A stretch of DNA of 62,878 nt from contig JADZBE010000025.1 of the NCBI GenBank assembly GCA_020852275.1, positions 1 through 62,878 on the forward strand. The letters run 5' to 3'. The DNA comes from Phycisphaerales bacterium. GTDB taxonomy: Bacteria > Planctomycetota > Phycisphaerae > UBA1845. The position numbers were made by a program, and so were the translations under genes. Below the pieces are notes generated by a model. That model worked only from the letters and a program-made list of their open reading frames with translations. It was not told the DNA's origin and searched no databases. Shown here in pieces: positions 26,306 to 35,348 of this stretch (position 1 is the stretch's first letter; every line of letters begins with the position of its first letter).

Positions 26306-28621
26306 TCACGGGCCGGTAAGCTCGCCCGCGAGGCGCTGCCAGTCAAGCAAATCCACGCGGCCGTTCTCGCCGAGGTCCGCCGGCTCTCCACAGCCGCGCG
26401 CGCCGAACTCCCGTTGCAGGCGCGCCGCGTCGCGCAGGTCCACGTCGCCGTCCGCGTCGAGGTCGGCGGATCGCCCGATCGGCGAACCGTGGCGAACCAC
26501 CAGCACACTCATCTGAGGGAGGGTGATCGTCGCCGTGTGCGGCGGCGCCTCGCCCGCGGAAAACGCGCCGCCGTTGCCCATGCCGTTGCCGTCGTATTCC
26601 GTGGCCTGGCTGTTGAGCAGTTCATGCCACGTCCCGCCCGCGGGCATGTCGATTCGGTATCCCGTGTAGTTCGTGTTGCTGAAGTTGGCGATGACGGCCA
26701 CGACCGTGCCGCCGTCGTCCCAGCGCTGCCAGCCGATGACGTTGCCCGATTCGCTGAGGTGGAACCCCTGATGCGGCGCGTCGGCGCGCATCACGCACAA
26801 CCCGCGCCGCAGACCGATCAGGTCGCGGTAGTAACGAAATATCTTTGCATAGGTCGTTTTCTTGGACCAGTCGATGCGCCGATCGCCGCGCGAGTTGCCC
26901 CCGCCAAACGGCTCGTCTTCGAGCCACTCCGTGCCCTGATGAATCATCGGGATGCCCGGCGCGAGCATCACCACGCCCTCGCCGAGCTTGGTCCGCCCCT
27001 TCGCATACGCGTCGTCGTGCGGGAAGCTCGTGTCGATGGACTTGACCAGGCGCTGCCCGCCGCTTTCGGGCCAAAGCTCGTCGTGCAGTTCGAGGTAATT
27101 CGCCACCTTGGTCTTTGACAGGTACGGTCCGCTGCCCGCCAGCATGTCGCGTATCCTCCACATCTCGGGATCGCCGAACGCCGCGTCGAACAACTCCTGC
27201 CGCAGATCATCCACGAAACGGTCATGCCACTGGCTGTCGAAACCGGCCCCGCCCAGGCTTGTGGGCCGAGTGACCCAGTCGTCGTTGGGGAGTTGCTCGG
27301 CCAGGGCGATCTTGTCGCCGGCGCGGCGGTCGATGAAGTCATTGAACCGCTGCATCAGCCCCCAACCGGAGCCTTGATACATGTTCATGAAGTCGGTGGC
27401 GTCCATGCGGAAGCCGTCGAAGCGGAAGGCGTCGAGCCAGTAGGCCACGCTGTCGGCGTAGTAGTCGCGGACTTCGAGGCGATCAAAGTCTGCCTGCGCG
27501 CCCCACGGCGTGTCAATGGCCGGACTGTCGAAATAGACCTGCCCGCTGTCGTAATACCACAGGTAATTGTCCGACGGCGAAACGTGGTTCCAGATGATGT
27601 CCTGAATCACCGCGATGCCGTGCGCGTGGAGCGCGTCGATCATCGACTGCACGTCCGCCGGCGTGCCGTACGCCCACTCCGGCGCCCAGACGCTGATCGG
27701 GTTGTACCCCGCCGAGAAGTCCGTGGGGAACTCGCACATCGGCATCAGTTCGACGACGTTGATGCCCAGTTCCGCCAGATGATCGGCGTGCGCGGCCACG
27801 TCGAGATACGTGCCGGGATTGCGGCCTGAGCCTTGGTCGTCGTTGCGCCCGGAGAAGGTTCCGACGTGAAGTTCGTAGAGCACCATTTCCTCAAACGGCG
27901 GCGGCGTGAACTCCTTGTCGGTCCACACCGCGCCGAGCGGATCAGTGATGATGGAGTTGTAACTGTTGGCGGCGTTCAACTGCGTCGCGCGGGCGTCGGG
28001 CTTCCACACGCCGCCGGGGTTGAAGAAGTATTTGTATTGCTGCCCGACGCGGGCGGCCGGCACGCGCGCGATGAAGTCGTTGCCCAGCGCCGTCATCGGA
28101 TTGCCCGTGCCCCAGCCGTTGAATTCGCCGCGAACATAGGCGGAAGTGGCCGTCGGCGCCCATACGCGGAACACGACGCCCCCGCCGGAAAGCGGCGTCG
28201 CGCCGTAGGGCGCGTGCGAAAGCGTGTCGAAGTCGAGAACGAACCCTCCATCCGTGGGCGGCGCGTCGCTGACGCCGGTCGCGCTGCAGTAATCCGTGTC
28301 GGAGCCGTCGTTCAGCTCGAAATAATAGCTCGCTTCGGCCGCGCCGGTCGCCGGAAGCTCCGCCCTCCACACCGCATACGGACCGCGATCATGATCGAAC
28401 GAGGCGTCGATCCACTGCGCCGCTCCGTCGTCGAAGCGCACGCGGACGGACGTCAGATCGAGGCCATACGCCTGCAGGAAAACGGTCAGCGGCTCGCCAT
28501 CCACCGGGCACGCGGGCCGGCGATCCTGCGAGGGCACGTGCGAAATGCCGTTCCATTCGACGTCATGGTCGGGCGCGGCCAGCGCCGCCAGAAGGAACAA
28601 CATTGTCACCCACGTCGCCAT
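26306..28621 (-). CDS. secreted GH13 glucan-active enzyme with dockerin-like tail
   Basis: A 771-residue protein: signal peptide (MATWVTMLFLLAALAAP), a beta domain, then a CBM48-type domain near residues 150-240 (VVFRVWAPTATSAYVRGEFN). The GH13 barrel of branching-enzyme or isoamylase type has region I DIIWNHVS, the nucleophile Asp in GFRMDATDF, the acid Glu in ALAEQLP and the Asp in YLELHDEL. A C-terminal beta domain follows. The end is a dockerin-like pair of Ca-loops (DLDADGDVDLRDA, DLGENGRVDLLDW). All catalytic residues are present. Export plus dockerin suggests extracellular alpha-glucan processing. Exact specificity cannot be read from motifs. Confidence 0.9.
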   Translation of the reverse strand: MATWVTMLFLLAALAAPDHDVEWNGISHVPSQDRRPACPVDGEPLTVFLQAYGLDLTSVRVRFDDGAAQWIDASFDHDRGPYAVWRAELPATGAAEASYYFELNDGSDTDYCSATGVSDAPPTDGGFVLDFDTLSHAPYGATPLSGGGVVFRVWAPTATSAYVRGEFNGWGTGNPMTALGNDFIARVPAARVGQQYKYFFNPGGVWKPDARATQLNAANSYNSIITDPLGAVWTDKEFTPPPFEEMVLYELHVGTFSGRNDDQGSGRNPGTYLDVAAHADHLAELGINVVELMPMCEFPTDFSAGYNPISVWAPEWAYGTPADVQSMIDALHAHGIAVIQDIIWNHVSPSDNYLWYYDSGQVYFDSPAIDTPWGAQADFDRLEVRDYYADSVAYWLDAFRFDGFRMDATDFMNMYQGSGWGLMQRFNDFIDRRAGDKIALAEQLPNDDWVTRPTSLGGAGFDSQWHDRFVDDLRQELFDAAFGDPEMWRIRDMLAGSGPYLSKTKVANYLELHDELWPESGGQRLVKSIDTSFPHDDAYAKGRTKLGEGVVMLAPGIPMIHQGTEWLEDEPFGGGNSRGDRRIDWSKKTTYAKIFRYYRDLIGLRRGLCVMRADAPHQGFHLSESGNVIGWQRWDDGGTVVAVIANFSNTNYTGYRIDMPAGGTWHELLNSQATEYDGNGMGNGGAFSAGEAPPHTATITLPQMSVLVVRHGSPIGRSADLDADGDVDLRDAARLQREFGARGCGEPADLGENGRVDLLDWQRLAGELTGP

Positions 28622-28698
28622 GCACCATCTCCGAGCAAGTCTCGATCTGGAGGAGGCGCCATCATACCCGGATCGCACGGTCTCCTACAAACACCGCA

Positions 28699-28741
28699 CG
28701 CCCGTGGCGGTGTCGGGCGCGCCATCCGGACGCCGGGCCGG
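28699..28741. repeat. 43-bp direct repeat, first copy
   Basis: CGCCCGTGGCGGTGTCGGGC start; second copy at 28975-29016 with only a few changes. The pair brackets the 240-bp complex repeat. Confidence 0.75.
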
Positions 28742-28743
28742 CC

Positions 28744-28985
28744 GGGTGGCATGCTCTCGCTGTACTCAGCGTGAGCATGTTGCCAAGTGGGTAGGCGTAT
28801 GACGAAGGGAGGCTGCCATCCTGAGCCTGTCCGCAGGGCCATTCCATCCTCGCCGGGTGGCATGCTCTCGCTGTACTCGGCGTGAGCATGCGTTGGCGCA
28901 GCTTGCTTGCCGGTCGAAAACACAGGGACGTGTTGATCGCCGAAGCCGGAAAAGGGGATGATTGAAAGGCCCTGCGCCCGTGGCC
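28744..28985. repeat. complex 240-bp repeat, left copy of a long inverted pair
   Basis: Contains CATGCTC hairpins at 28750-28779 and 28861-28890, TGACGAAGGGAGGCTGCCAT, and GATCGCCGAAGCCGGAAAAG. The same modules occur in inverse orientation at 30945-31235, so the two copies flank the FAH gene and the 147-residue protein gene. Confidence 0.8.
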
Positions 28986-29282
28986 CTGTCGGGCGCGCCA
29001 TCCGGACGCCGGGCCGATCCGCACGCGGTTTTTCAAGCCGCACCGCGCCCATTTCAGACCCGTAGCGCCAGCGAGGGTGGGTGCGAGAAAGGGGGCGAGC
29101 GTGGGTGCGTGGAAGCAAGCGATGGGGGAACGAGGGGGGAACGAGGGGGCGAGGGAAGACGGAAACCGAAACGAATGGAGGACGCCCTTGCTTGCGCTGC
29201 GGGTTCGGATTGGCAGCGCCCGCTTTACCCCGCGCCGCCGCGTCCGCCTGCTGACCGACAGTGCCCTCCGCAGTATCCTTCC

Positions 29283-30080
29283 GCCATGCGAATCGCACGC
29301 TTCATCACATCCGACGGCCATGCGCTCACCGGGCGGCTGATCGACGAGCGCACGGCCGAGCCGATCGAGGGCGACATCTTCGGCCGGCACACGTTTTCCG
29401 GGCTTCGCGTTTCGATCGCGCGGCTGCTGGCGCCCGTGTCGCCGCCGAACATCTTCGCCATCGGGCGCAACTATGCCGCCCATGCGAAGGAGACGGGATC
29501 GCAGGTGCCGGAAGCGCCGCTGATCTTCATCAAGGCCACGACCTCCGTGCTCGATCCCGGCGGCGCCATCGTGCTTCCCGCGCCGGCGCCGAACGAGGTG
29601 GACTTCGAAGCCGAGCTGGCGATCGTCATCGGCCGCCGCGCGAAGGACGTCAGCGAAGCGGAAGCGCTCGAGCACGTCTTGGGCTACACGTGCGCCAACG
29701 ACGTCTCCGCGCGCGACTGTCAGCGCAACGACAAGCAGTGGGCGCGGGCGAAGGGGTTTGACACGTTCTGCCCACTGGGTCCGTGGATTGTGACGCGCGA
29801 CGAGCTGGATCCCGCCCGATGCGCGATCCGCAGCCGGCTCAACGGCGCGGTCATGCAGAACTCCAGCACGAGCGACATGATCCACGGCTGCGCCAAGCTT
29901 GTCAGCCACGTGTCGCACCAGTTCACGCTCCTGCCCGGCACGCTGATCCTCACCGGCACGCCGGAAGGCGTCGGCTTTGCGCGCAAGCCGCCAGTCTTCC
30001 TCAAGCCCGGCGATCGAATCGAAATCGAGGTCGAGGGCATTGGAGTGTTGAGCAACACGGTCGTTGCCGCGACGGGCTGA
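29283..30080 (+). CDS. fumarylacetoacetate hydrolase family protein
   Basis: A 265-residue protein of the FAH superfamily, which cleaves or decarboxylates acylpyruvate-like 2-keto acids. Visible are NIFAIGRNYAAHAKE, the metal ligands in EVDFEAELAIVIG, GYTCANDVSARD, KGFDTFCPLGPWIV, and LTGTPEGVGFARKP near the end. The size fits the single-domain bacterial enzymes (acylpyruvase or 2-hydroxyhepta-2,4-diene-1,7-dioate isomerase-like). The substrate cannot be assigned. ATG 29283 precedes the conserved N-terminus directly, with no strong ribosome site. No aromatic-degradation neighbours are present. It is flanked by a large inverted repeat. Confidence 0.9.
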   Translation, partial: AMRIARFITSDGHALTGRLIDERTAEPIEGDIFGRHTFSGLRVSIARLLAPVSPPNIFAIGRNYAAHAKETGSQVPEAPLIFIKATTSVLDPGGAIVLPAPAPNEVDFEAELAIVIGRRAKDVSEAEALEHVLGYTCANDVSARDCQRNDKQWARAKGFDTFCPLGPWIVTRDELDPARCAIRSRLNGAVMQNSSTSDMIHGCAKLVSHVSHQFTLLPGTLILTGTPEGVGFARKPPVFLKPGDRIEIEVEGIGVLSNTVVAATG

Positions 30081-30330
30081 AACCAGAGCAAACACGATCA
30101 CGAGAAAGCGATAGCGCTCAGCAGCCCGCGGTTACAGTCGTCCTCGGTTGGGGCATCGGCTTTCCAGCCGGTGATTCCCGGGTGTCCCGGGTTGGTTGAT
30201 CGAAGGGTGGATTCTGCCGGTCGACTTTTGCCGCGGAGTGGCATGACCGGGTAGACCGTTTCCCTGCGGGCGCGGCCCGGTTCATGTTTGTTGCAGGGTC
30301 TCTGAAGCGCCGCGCGCGATGAGAGACGCC

Positions 30331-30774
30331 TCACGCCTCGTCCGCGTCCGCTTCTTCCGAAGCCTCCGCCGCGTCCGGGTCGCTGCTGACGAACCCGGCG
30401 TAGGTCTCCGGTCCGCAGGCCTTGTTGATGTGGTCGGCCTTGTCCGCGACCTTGCGATAGCCGAGGTAGTGGATGATCTCGAAGACTTCGGACCAGGAGG
30501 GGAACGGGCGGTCGTTGATCTTCTTGTAGTCGTCGATGGCGTTGACGAACTCGAGCAGCTCGCCGGCGAGCCGCCCCTCTTCGGCCTCGCGCCGCAGATC
30601 ACCGAGCCGCCGCCCCGCGCCGCGCCTGCGGTCCATGCCGCCGCGCCGCTCGGTCTTGACGGGTCGGCTGATGCCGCTGCGGCGATCGACCACGGATTGG
30701 CGGCGATCAGACCCTTCGCGGTCGTCCTGCTCGGTCAGGGTGTCGGGATCGTGGACGTTTGGCGCGGTGTTCAT
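30331..30774 (-). CDS. conserved hypothetical charged protein
   Basis: A 147-residue soluble protein. The N-terminal third is highly charged with [12 protein letters not shown] and [14 protein letters not shown] stretches, as seen in basic linkers. The middle ([37 protein letters not shown]) is a compact helical domain, and the tail is acidic. I have the impression of a planctomycete-restricted family but cannot name it. It lies tail-to-tail with the FAH gene, inside the block enclosed by the inverted complex repeats. Confidence 0.7.
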   Translation of the reverse strand: MNTAPNVHDPDTLTEQDDREGSDRRQSVVDRRSGISRPVKTERRGGMDRRRGAGRRLGDLRREAEEGRLAGELLEFVNAIDDYKKINDRPFPSWSEVFEIIHYLGYRKVADKADHINKACGPETYAGFVSSDPDAAEASEEADADEA

Positions 30775-31365
30775 GCCTGTTCATCGACCGCCGGACGCGC
30801 GGCGTGAAATTGCTCGAAGATTATCGGCGCGCCGCAACGGCGCGGGCTCGGCGGCGCGACCCCCGATGGGGGGGGCCTGCGGCGGATCGAAACAGGGGCC
30901 TCCGTCAGGGGAGCCTCCGTGCAGACCGGCCGCGGCGCGTGCCCTGGACGGTGAAAGACAGAGCCTTTCAATTATCCCCTTCCCCGGCTTCGGCGATCCG
31001 CACGTCCCTTCGTTTTCGACCGACAAGCAAGCTACGTCAACGCAGCGACTGAAAACTGAAGGGGCCCGCAGACAGGCTCGGGATGGCAGCCCGCCTTCGT
31101 CACAGGTTTACGCGCCTGGCAACATGCTCACGCTGAGTACAGCGAGAGCATGCCACCCGGTCTCCCTTCGTCACCTGCCTACGCATTTGGCAACCTGCTC
31201 ACGCTGAGTACAGCGAGAACATGCCACCCGCCGCGGCACCTGCCCTTGACGGCGCAGGACCGCACCTTGGTGCTCCGAGGCCGCGGGGCTTAGGATGGCG
31301 CCCTTGCGGCTGCAAAGGGCCGCTTGGGGTCTGGGTCCGATTCTAACTCGCAGGGGAAACCCAAC
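30775..31365. other. 590-base intergenic region, mainly repeat
   Basis: Holds the right copy of the 240-bp complex repeat (30945-31235) with two CATGCTC hairpins at 31123-31152 and 31194-31223. The rest is GC-rich with no coding signal. The gcvT promoter is presumably at its right end. Confidence 0.6.
30945..31235. repeat. complex repeat, right copy of a long inverted pair
   Basis: Reverse-complement relative of 28744-28985, with one extra hairpin/spacer unit. The shared part reads, on this strand, CCCCGGCTTCGGCGATCC and CGTTTTCGACCGACAAGC. Confidence 0.8.
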
Positions 31366-32466
31366 ATGGCCGGGGAGTTGCTGAGAACGCCCTTGTACGA
31401 CGCGCATGTCGCCTTCGGGGCGCGGATGGTGGACTTTGCCGGGTGGTCCATGCCCGTGGTGTACACGGGGATCATCGAGGAGCACCTGCACACGCGCTCC
31501 GCGTGCAGCGTGTTCGATGTGTCGCACATGGGACGGCTGGTGCTGCGCGGCGCGGGGGCGGAGGCGTTTCTCGACCGGCTTTGCACGCGCAACCTCAAGG
31601 GGGCGGAGGTCGGGCGGTCGTATTACTCCCACGTCTGCCGCGAGGACGGCGGCATCCTCGACGACGTCATCGTCTCCCGCTTTGAGGATCACTGGCTCGT
31701 CGTCTGCAACGCCTCCAACCGCGCCAAGATCGTCGCGTGGATCCATCGCCACGCCGCGGGCACGGGGGTGACGATGGACGACCGCACCATGCACACGGCC
31801 ATGCTGGCGGTGCAGGGTCCGCAGGCGATGGATCTCGCGCGGCAATTGGTGCCCGCGGACCTTGCGACCTTGAAGCGATACCGCTTCACGTCCGTCGAAT
31901 ACCTCGGCATGCGCTTCGACGTGTTCCGCTCGGGCTACACGGGCGAGGACGGCATCGAAGTCGTGTGCCCGACGACGGCGGTGAAGATGTTCCTGCCGCT
32001 GCTGGTGGGATCGAAGGACAAGCCTCACGCCGTCATTCGCTTCGCGGGGCTGGGCGCGCGGGACACGCTGCGCATCGAGGCCGCGATGCCGCTGTACGGG
32101 CATGAGTTGTCGGAAGACTGGGATTCGCTGACGGCCGGTCAGGCGTGGTGCGTGGACCTGGGCAAGGACTTCATCGGCGCGGAGGCGATGCGCGCGAAGA
32201 AGGAGAAGGGGCTGACGCGGCAGATGATCGGGCTGGAACTGGAGGGCAAGCGCATCGCGCGCCAGCACGCGAAAGTGTACTGCGGCGCCGTCGCAGCGGG
32301 CGAAGTGACGAGCGGAACGCTGAGTCCGACGCTGGGCAGGAGCCTGGCCATGGCACTCGTTGACAGCGCCGCGATCGCTCGCCAAGATGCGAAGCTCGAA
32401 GTCGAAATCGGCGGCGGGCGCGCCGCGGTCAAGGTCGTGCCGCTGCCGTTCTATAAGAAGAAGTAG
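31366..32466 (+). CDS. gcvT: glycine cleavage system T protein (aminomethyltransferase)
   Basis: A 366-residue GcvT. It transfers the methylene group from the aminomethyl-lipoyl arm of protein H to tetrahydrofolate and releases ammonia. Seen in order: LLRTPLYDAHVAFGARMVDF, FDVSHMGRLVLRG, YSHVCREDGGILDDVIVSR, VQGPQAMDLAR, FRSGYTGEDGIEVVCP (folate-site region), LGARDTLRIEAAMPLYGHEL and TSGTLSPTLGRSLAMALVD. The ATG at 31366 follows an AGGGGA at normal spacing; an in-frame ATG at 31324 is less likely. gcvH follows 45 bases later, giving a gcvTH operon; gcvP is not in the window. Confidence 0.96.
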   Translation: MAGELLRTPLYDAHVAFGARMVDFAGWSMPVVYTGIIEEHLHTRSACSVFDVSHMGRLVLRGAGAEAFLDRLCTRNLKGAEVGRSYYSHVCREDGGILDDVIVSRFEDHWLVVCNASNRAKIVAWIHRHAAGTGVTMDDRTMHTAMLAVQGPQAMDLARQLVPADLATLKRYRFTSVEYLGMRFDVFRSGYTGEDGIEVVCPTTAVKMFLPLLVGSKDKPHAVIRFAGLGARDTLRIEAAMPLYGHELSEDWDSLTAGQAWCVDLGKDFIGAEAMRAKKEKGLTRQMIGLELEGKRIARQHAKVYCGAVAAGEVTSGTLSPTLGRSLAMALVDSAAIARQDAKLEVEIGGGRAAVKVVPLPFYKKK

Positions 32467-32511
32467 TCGAGGTGCGCGGCTTCGGCGCGGCCCCTTTCAG
32501 GTGAGAGACGC

Positions 32512-32889
32512 ATGAGCATCCCGAATGATCGCAGATACCTCGCCACGCACGAGTGGTTCAAGCTCGATGGCGGCATCGTGACCATGGGCATCACGCAGTT
32601 CGCCGCCGATCAGTTGACGGACATCACGTTTGTCGCCGTGCCCAAGGTCGGCGCGAAGTTCTCCGCCGGCTCGGCCATCGGCGAGGTCGAGTCCGTCAAG
32701 GCCACGTCCGAAATCTACACCGGCATCTCCGGCGAGGTGATCGAAGTGAACGCGCAGCTTGCGAACCAGCCGGAGCTGGTGAATGAAGACGCCTTCACGA
32801 AGGGTTGGATGATCAAGCTCAAGGCGTCGAACCCGGGTGAGCTGGATCGCCTGCTCTCGGCCGAGGCGTACGCGGCGGAGACTGCGTAG
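32512..32889 (+). CDS. gcvH: glycine cleavage system H protein
   Basis: A 125-residue lipoyl carrier protein. THEWFKLDGGIVTMGITQFA leads into LTDITFVAVPKVGAKFSAGS, and the lipoylated Lys is in GEVESVKATSEIY near residue 63. The C-terminus NEDAFTKGWMIKLKAS is typical. The length is normal. It shuttles the aminomethyl group between protein P and GcvT, encoded just upstream on the same strand. Confidence 0.97.
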   Translation: MSIPNDRRYLATHEWFKLDGGIVTMGITQFAADQLTDITFVAVPKVGAKFSAGSAIGEVESVKATSEIYTGISGEVIEVNAQLANQPELVNEDAFTKGWMIKLKASNPGELDRLLSAEAYAAETA

Positions 32890-33173
32890 ACGCGAAGTTC
32901 ATCGGGAAGCGGCGACTTTCAGCGGGTGCTACGGTCAACGGGACTCCGTTGGCTGTGGACCTGCCATGCTCGCCACGGCCTGGCGAGTACGCCCGACCGT
33001 GCCACCCAGTCGAGGACGCCAGACTGTGCCACCGGCCCGAGTACGCCAGGCCGTGTCCCTGGTTTCCTTTCAGGTGGCTTCCACTTTGGCTGGGACTTCC
33101 TGAATAGGGCGGCTCGCACGCCCGTGCCGCCGGGCGTTTGCCCGCACCTTCGCCGCTCCCCATAATCGCCCCC

Positions 33174-33965
33174 ATGGGTGTGCGAATCCTTTGCGTGGGC
33201 GACGTGGTGGGCGATCCGGGCCGGCGGGCGCTGAAGGCCGGGTTGGAGCAGCTTGTGCCGCAGCGCGGCGTGGACTGCGTGATCGTCAACGCCGAGAACA
33301 CAGCCGGCGGGTCCGGCATCACCCCGATGATCTACGAGAGCCTCCGCAAGGCCGGCGCGCATCTCATCACGCTCGGCGACCATCTCTACCGCCGCAAGGA
33401 GATCATCCCGGTTCTCGAAACCTCGGACTGCGCCGTTCGCGCGGCGAATCTCCCGAAGACCGCTCCCGGGCGCGAGTTCGCCGTCTATCACACGCCGAAC
33501 CACCACGGAGTGGCCGTCGTGTCCCTGCTGGGGCGGCTGTTCATGAAGCTGCCGGTGGACTGTCCGTTTCGCGCGGCCGATCGCGTGCTCGCGTCGATTC
33601 CATCCGATGTGCGGATCGTGGCGGTGGATATGCACGCGGAGGCGACCAGCGAGAAGGTGGCGCTGGGCTGGCACCTCGACGGGCGCGTGAGCATCGTCTT
33701 CGGCACGCACACGCACGTGCCCACGGCTGACGAGCGCATCCTGCCGAAAGGGACGGCCTACATCACCGACCTGGGCATGACCGGTCCGTACGACTCGGTG
33801 CTGGGCCGGCGCAAGGACCGCGTCATGTCGTCCATGATCAACGGCGTGCCGCAGACGTTCGACGTCGCGGAGGGTGACGTGCGCATGTGCGGCGTGCTGG
33901 TGGATATCGAGCCTTCGACGGGCCGGGCGAAGTCCATCGAACGGGTGTGCATCCCCATTCGGTGA
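33174..33965 (+). CDS. ymdB: YmdB-family metallophosphoesterase
   Basis: A 263-residue protein of the TIGR00282/YmdB family, calcineurin-like enzymes shown in Bacillus to hydrolyse 2',3'-cyclic nucleotides and to affect motility and biofilm choices. Metal-binding motifs are in order: CVGDVVGDPGRRAL, VNAENTAGGSGIT, GDHLYRRKEI, VDMHAEATSEKVA, FGTHTHVPTADERIL and DLGMTGPYDSVLG. ATG 33174 begins at the conserved RILCVGD strand. In many genomes the gene follows rny (RNase Y), which is not present here. It stands between gcvH and a repeat-rich gap. Confidence 0.92.
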   Translation: MGVRILCVGDVVGDPGRRALKAGLEQLVPQRGVDCVIVNAENTAGGSGITPMIYESLRKAGAHLITLGDHLYRRKEIIPVLETSDCAVRAANLPKTAPGREFAVYHTPNHHGVAVVSLLGRLFMKLPVDCPFRAADRVLASIPSDVRIVAVDMHAEATSEKVALGWHLDGRVSIVFGTHTHVPTADERILPKGTAYITDLGMTGPYDSVLGRRKDRVMSSMINGVPQTFDVAEGDVRMCGVLVDIEPSTGRAKSIERVCIPIR

Positions 33966-34343
33966 GGCGCCGGGTCTGAAGGCCGGTCCGCGCCAGAGCC
34001 ACAGCGCGCCCATGAGCCGTAGCGCGCCCGTGAGGAAGCCGGTTTCCACGACGCCAACGGTCCGCAGCGCGCCCTTGGCAGACCGTGATGGGAGGCGACG
34101 CGCGTCATTCCCGCGAAGGCGCGAATCCAGCCCCGTCATTCCCGCGCAGGCGGGAATCCGGCTGATGGATTGCGAGGAGGCGAGAATCCAACGGTTTTCC
34201 CGGGCGGGTTGGACGCCCGCCTGCGCGGAGGCGACGGGACCAATGTCGGGTCTCAAGTTCAACCACGGCGGGTGGCATGCTCTCGCGGTACTCCGCGTGA
34301 GCATGGAGCGTGTGCGCCGGGCACAACGTCGCGTCTCCCTGTG
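33966..34343. other. repeat-rich intergenic region
   Basis: Two CGTCATTCCCGCG units (34108-34170) with an inverted GCCCGCCTGCGCGGAGGCGA partner (34215-34236), then a CATGCTC hairpin with a GCGG/CCGC stem (34276-34305). No gene seen. Confidence 0.65.
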
Positions 34344-35258
34344 TTACGGCGCGCACGTCACGTCCACGACCGAATCGCAGACGAACACGCGATGCTCGCC
34401 GAGCGCGACGTCCTTGAACTTCCCCTTCCCGCGCCCGCGATCGTTCAGGGGAATGCTGACTGACCGCGGATCCGGAGGATCCAGCAGCGCCGTCACCGTT
34501 CCGCTCGGCTGACCCTTGCGCACCCTGACGATGATTTTCCCCGATCGCTCGCCATCGCCGGGCATGCAGGTCGCCACAACCTGTTCGCCGCCACGGCAAT
34601 CGCCCGCGGGGATGCCCTCGATGCGCATGGGAACCTTCAATCCGTAGAAATCATTTTGCCACTGCTCAACTCCGTACCCTCCGGCGCCATCGCAACAGCC
34701 ATTGGCTTCACCACCGTCTCGATAGTTCAAACCACAGTCATAGCCCTGACTTCCACAACTTCCATAAGCAACCGGGACATATCCCCAGTCGCTCGATGAT
34801 GGTTGAATGGCGCCGAACCAGGTTCCGGGGCGCAGCATTACAGGATGCGCCAAGGTCGCCCTTGTTCTCACCCCCTGATACCCAAAGACACGATCTTTGA
34901 AAGGTGAAGCCTCAATGTTTGTCGTTTCTTCATAATACCTTGGATATTCCTCTGCAAAGCAATCTCCATCGTCGTCCTCATGGAATCCAACGCACACTTT
35001 ATCAGGTGTGAGACCAAGAAAGGTCAAGCTGTCGATGGTCACCGCGGTCACAAGAACGCCTGCTTCGATTGAGAAACCATCGGCGGCTTGGACATCATAA
35101 GCACCCCCGATCGCGCCATCGCCTCCGCAGTAGTTGCCCACTCCATTCGAATACAGCGATTGATCCGTAATACAAAGCGAATCGTACAAAATGTCGGTGA
35201 ACAACGGAGCCTGGGTTCCGACCATCATCATTGCGATATAGGCAAAGCTGAGAGACAT
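34344..35258 (-). CDS. secreted partner protein of subtilisin module
   Basis: A 304-residue protein with a hydrophobic N-terminus (MSLSFAYIAMMMVG) consistent with export. An N-terminal beta domain follows (DSLCITDQSLYSNG, GAYDVQAADGFSI, WFGAIQPSSSDWGYVP) and a C-terminal domain of about 80 residues (RIEGIPAGDC, VTALLDPPDPRSVSI, DRGRGKGKFKDV, HRVFVCDSVVDVTC). Two clear paralogues lie at 59237-60172 and 60305-61291, with near-identical C-terminal DNA. It follows a subtilisin gene by about 90 bases on the same strand, as does the second module. The function is unknown; the conserved basic C-terminal domain could be a surface-binding or assembly tag. Confidence 0.75.
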   Translation of the reverse strand: MSLSFAYIAMMMVGTQAPLFTDILYDSLCITDQSLYSNGVGNYCGGDGAIGGAYDVQAADGFSIEAGVLVTAVTIDSLTFLGLTPDKVCVGFHEDDDGDCFAEEYPRYYEETTNIEASPFKDRVFGYQGVRTRATLAHPVMLRPGTWFGAIQPSSSDWGYVPVAYGSCGSQGYDCGLNYRDGGEANGCCDGAGGYGVEQWQNDFYGLKVPMRIEGIPAGDCRGGEQVVATCMPGDGERSGKIIVRVRKGQPSGTVTALLDPPDPRSVSIPLNDRGRGKGKFKDVALGEHRVFVCDSVVDVTCAP

Positions 35259-35348
35259 GTCTGTGATCCTATTTCAAGAAGAACCAGCGGATCCCGTCCG
35301 TCAGGTCGAGCCACCATGGAAGACTAACATTCACAACAGACCCATCGG

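Larger units (their letters stand above)
28622..29282. other. 660-base intergenic region made of dispersed repeats
   Basis: Two CATGCTC hairpins, a 43-bp direct repeat (28699 and 28975), a 240-bp segment repeated in inverse orientation at 30945-31235, and arms of the GTAGCGC family at about 29046 and 29188. No gene is seen; open frames here are products of the repeats. Confidence 0.7.

Noticed and set aside
31324..31365. Upstream ATG start for gcvT
   Set aside because: The extra 14 residues are not GcvT-like, and AGGGGA is placed correctly for the ATG at 31366.
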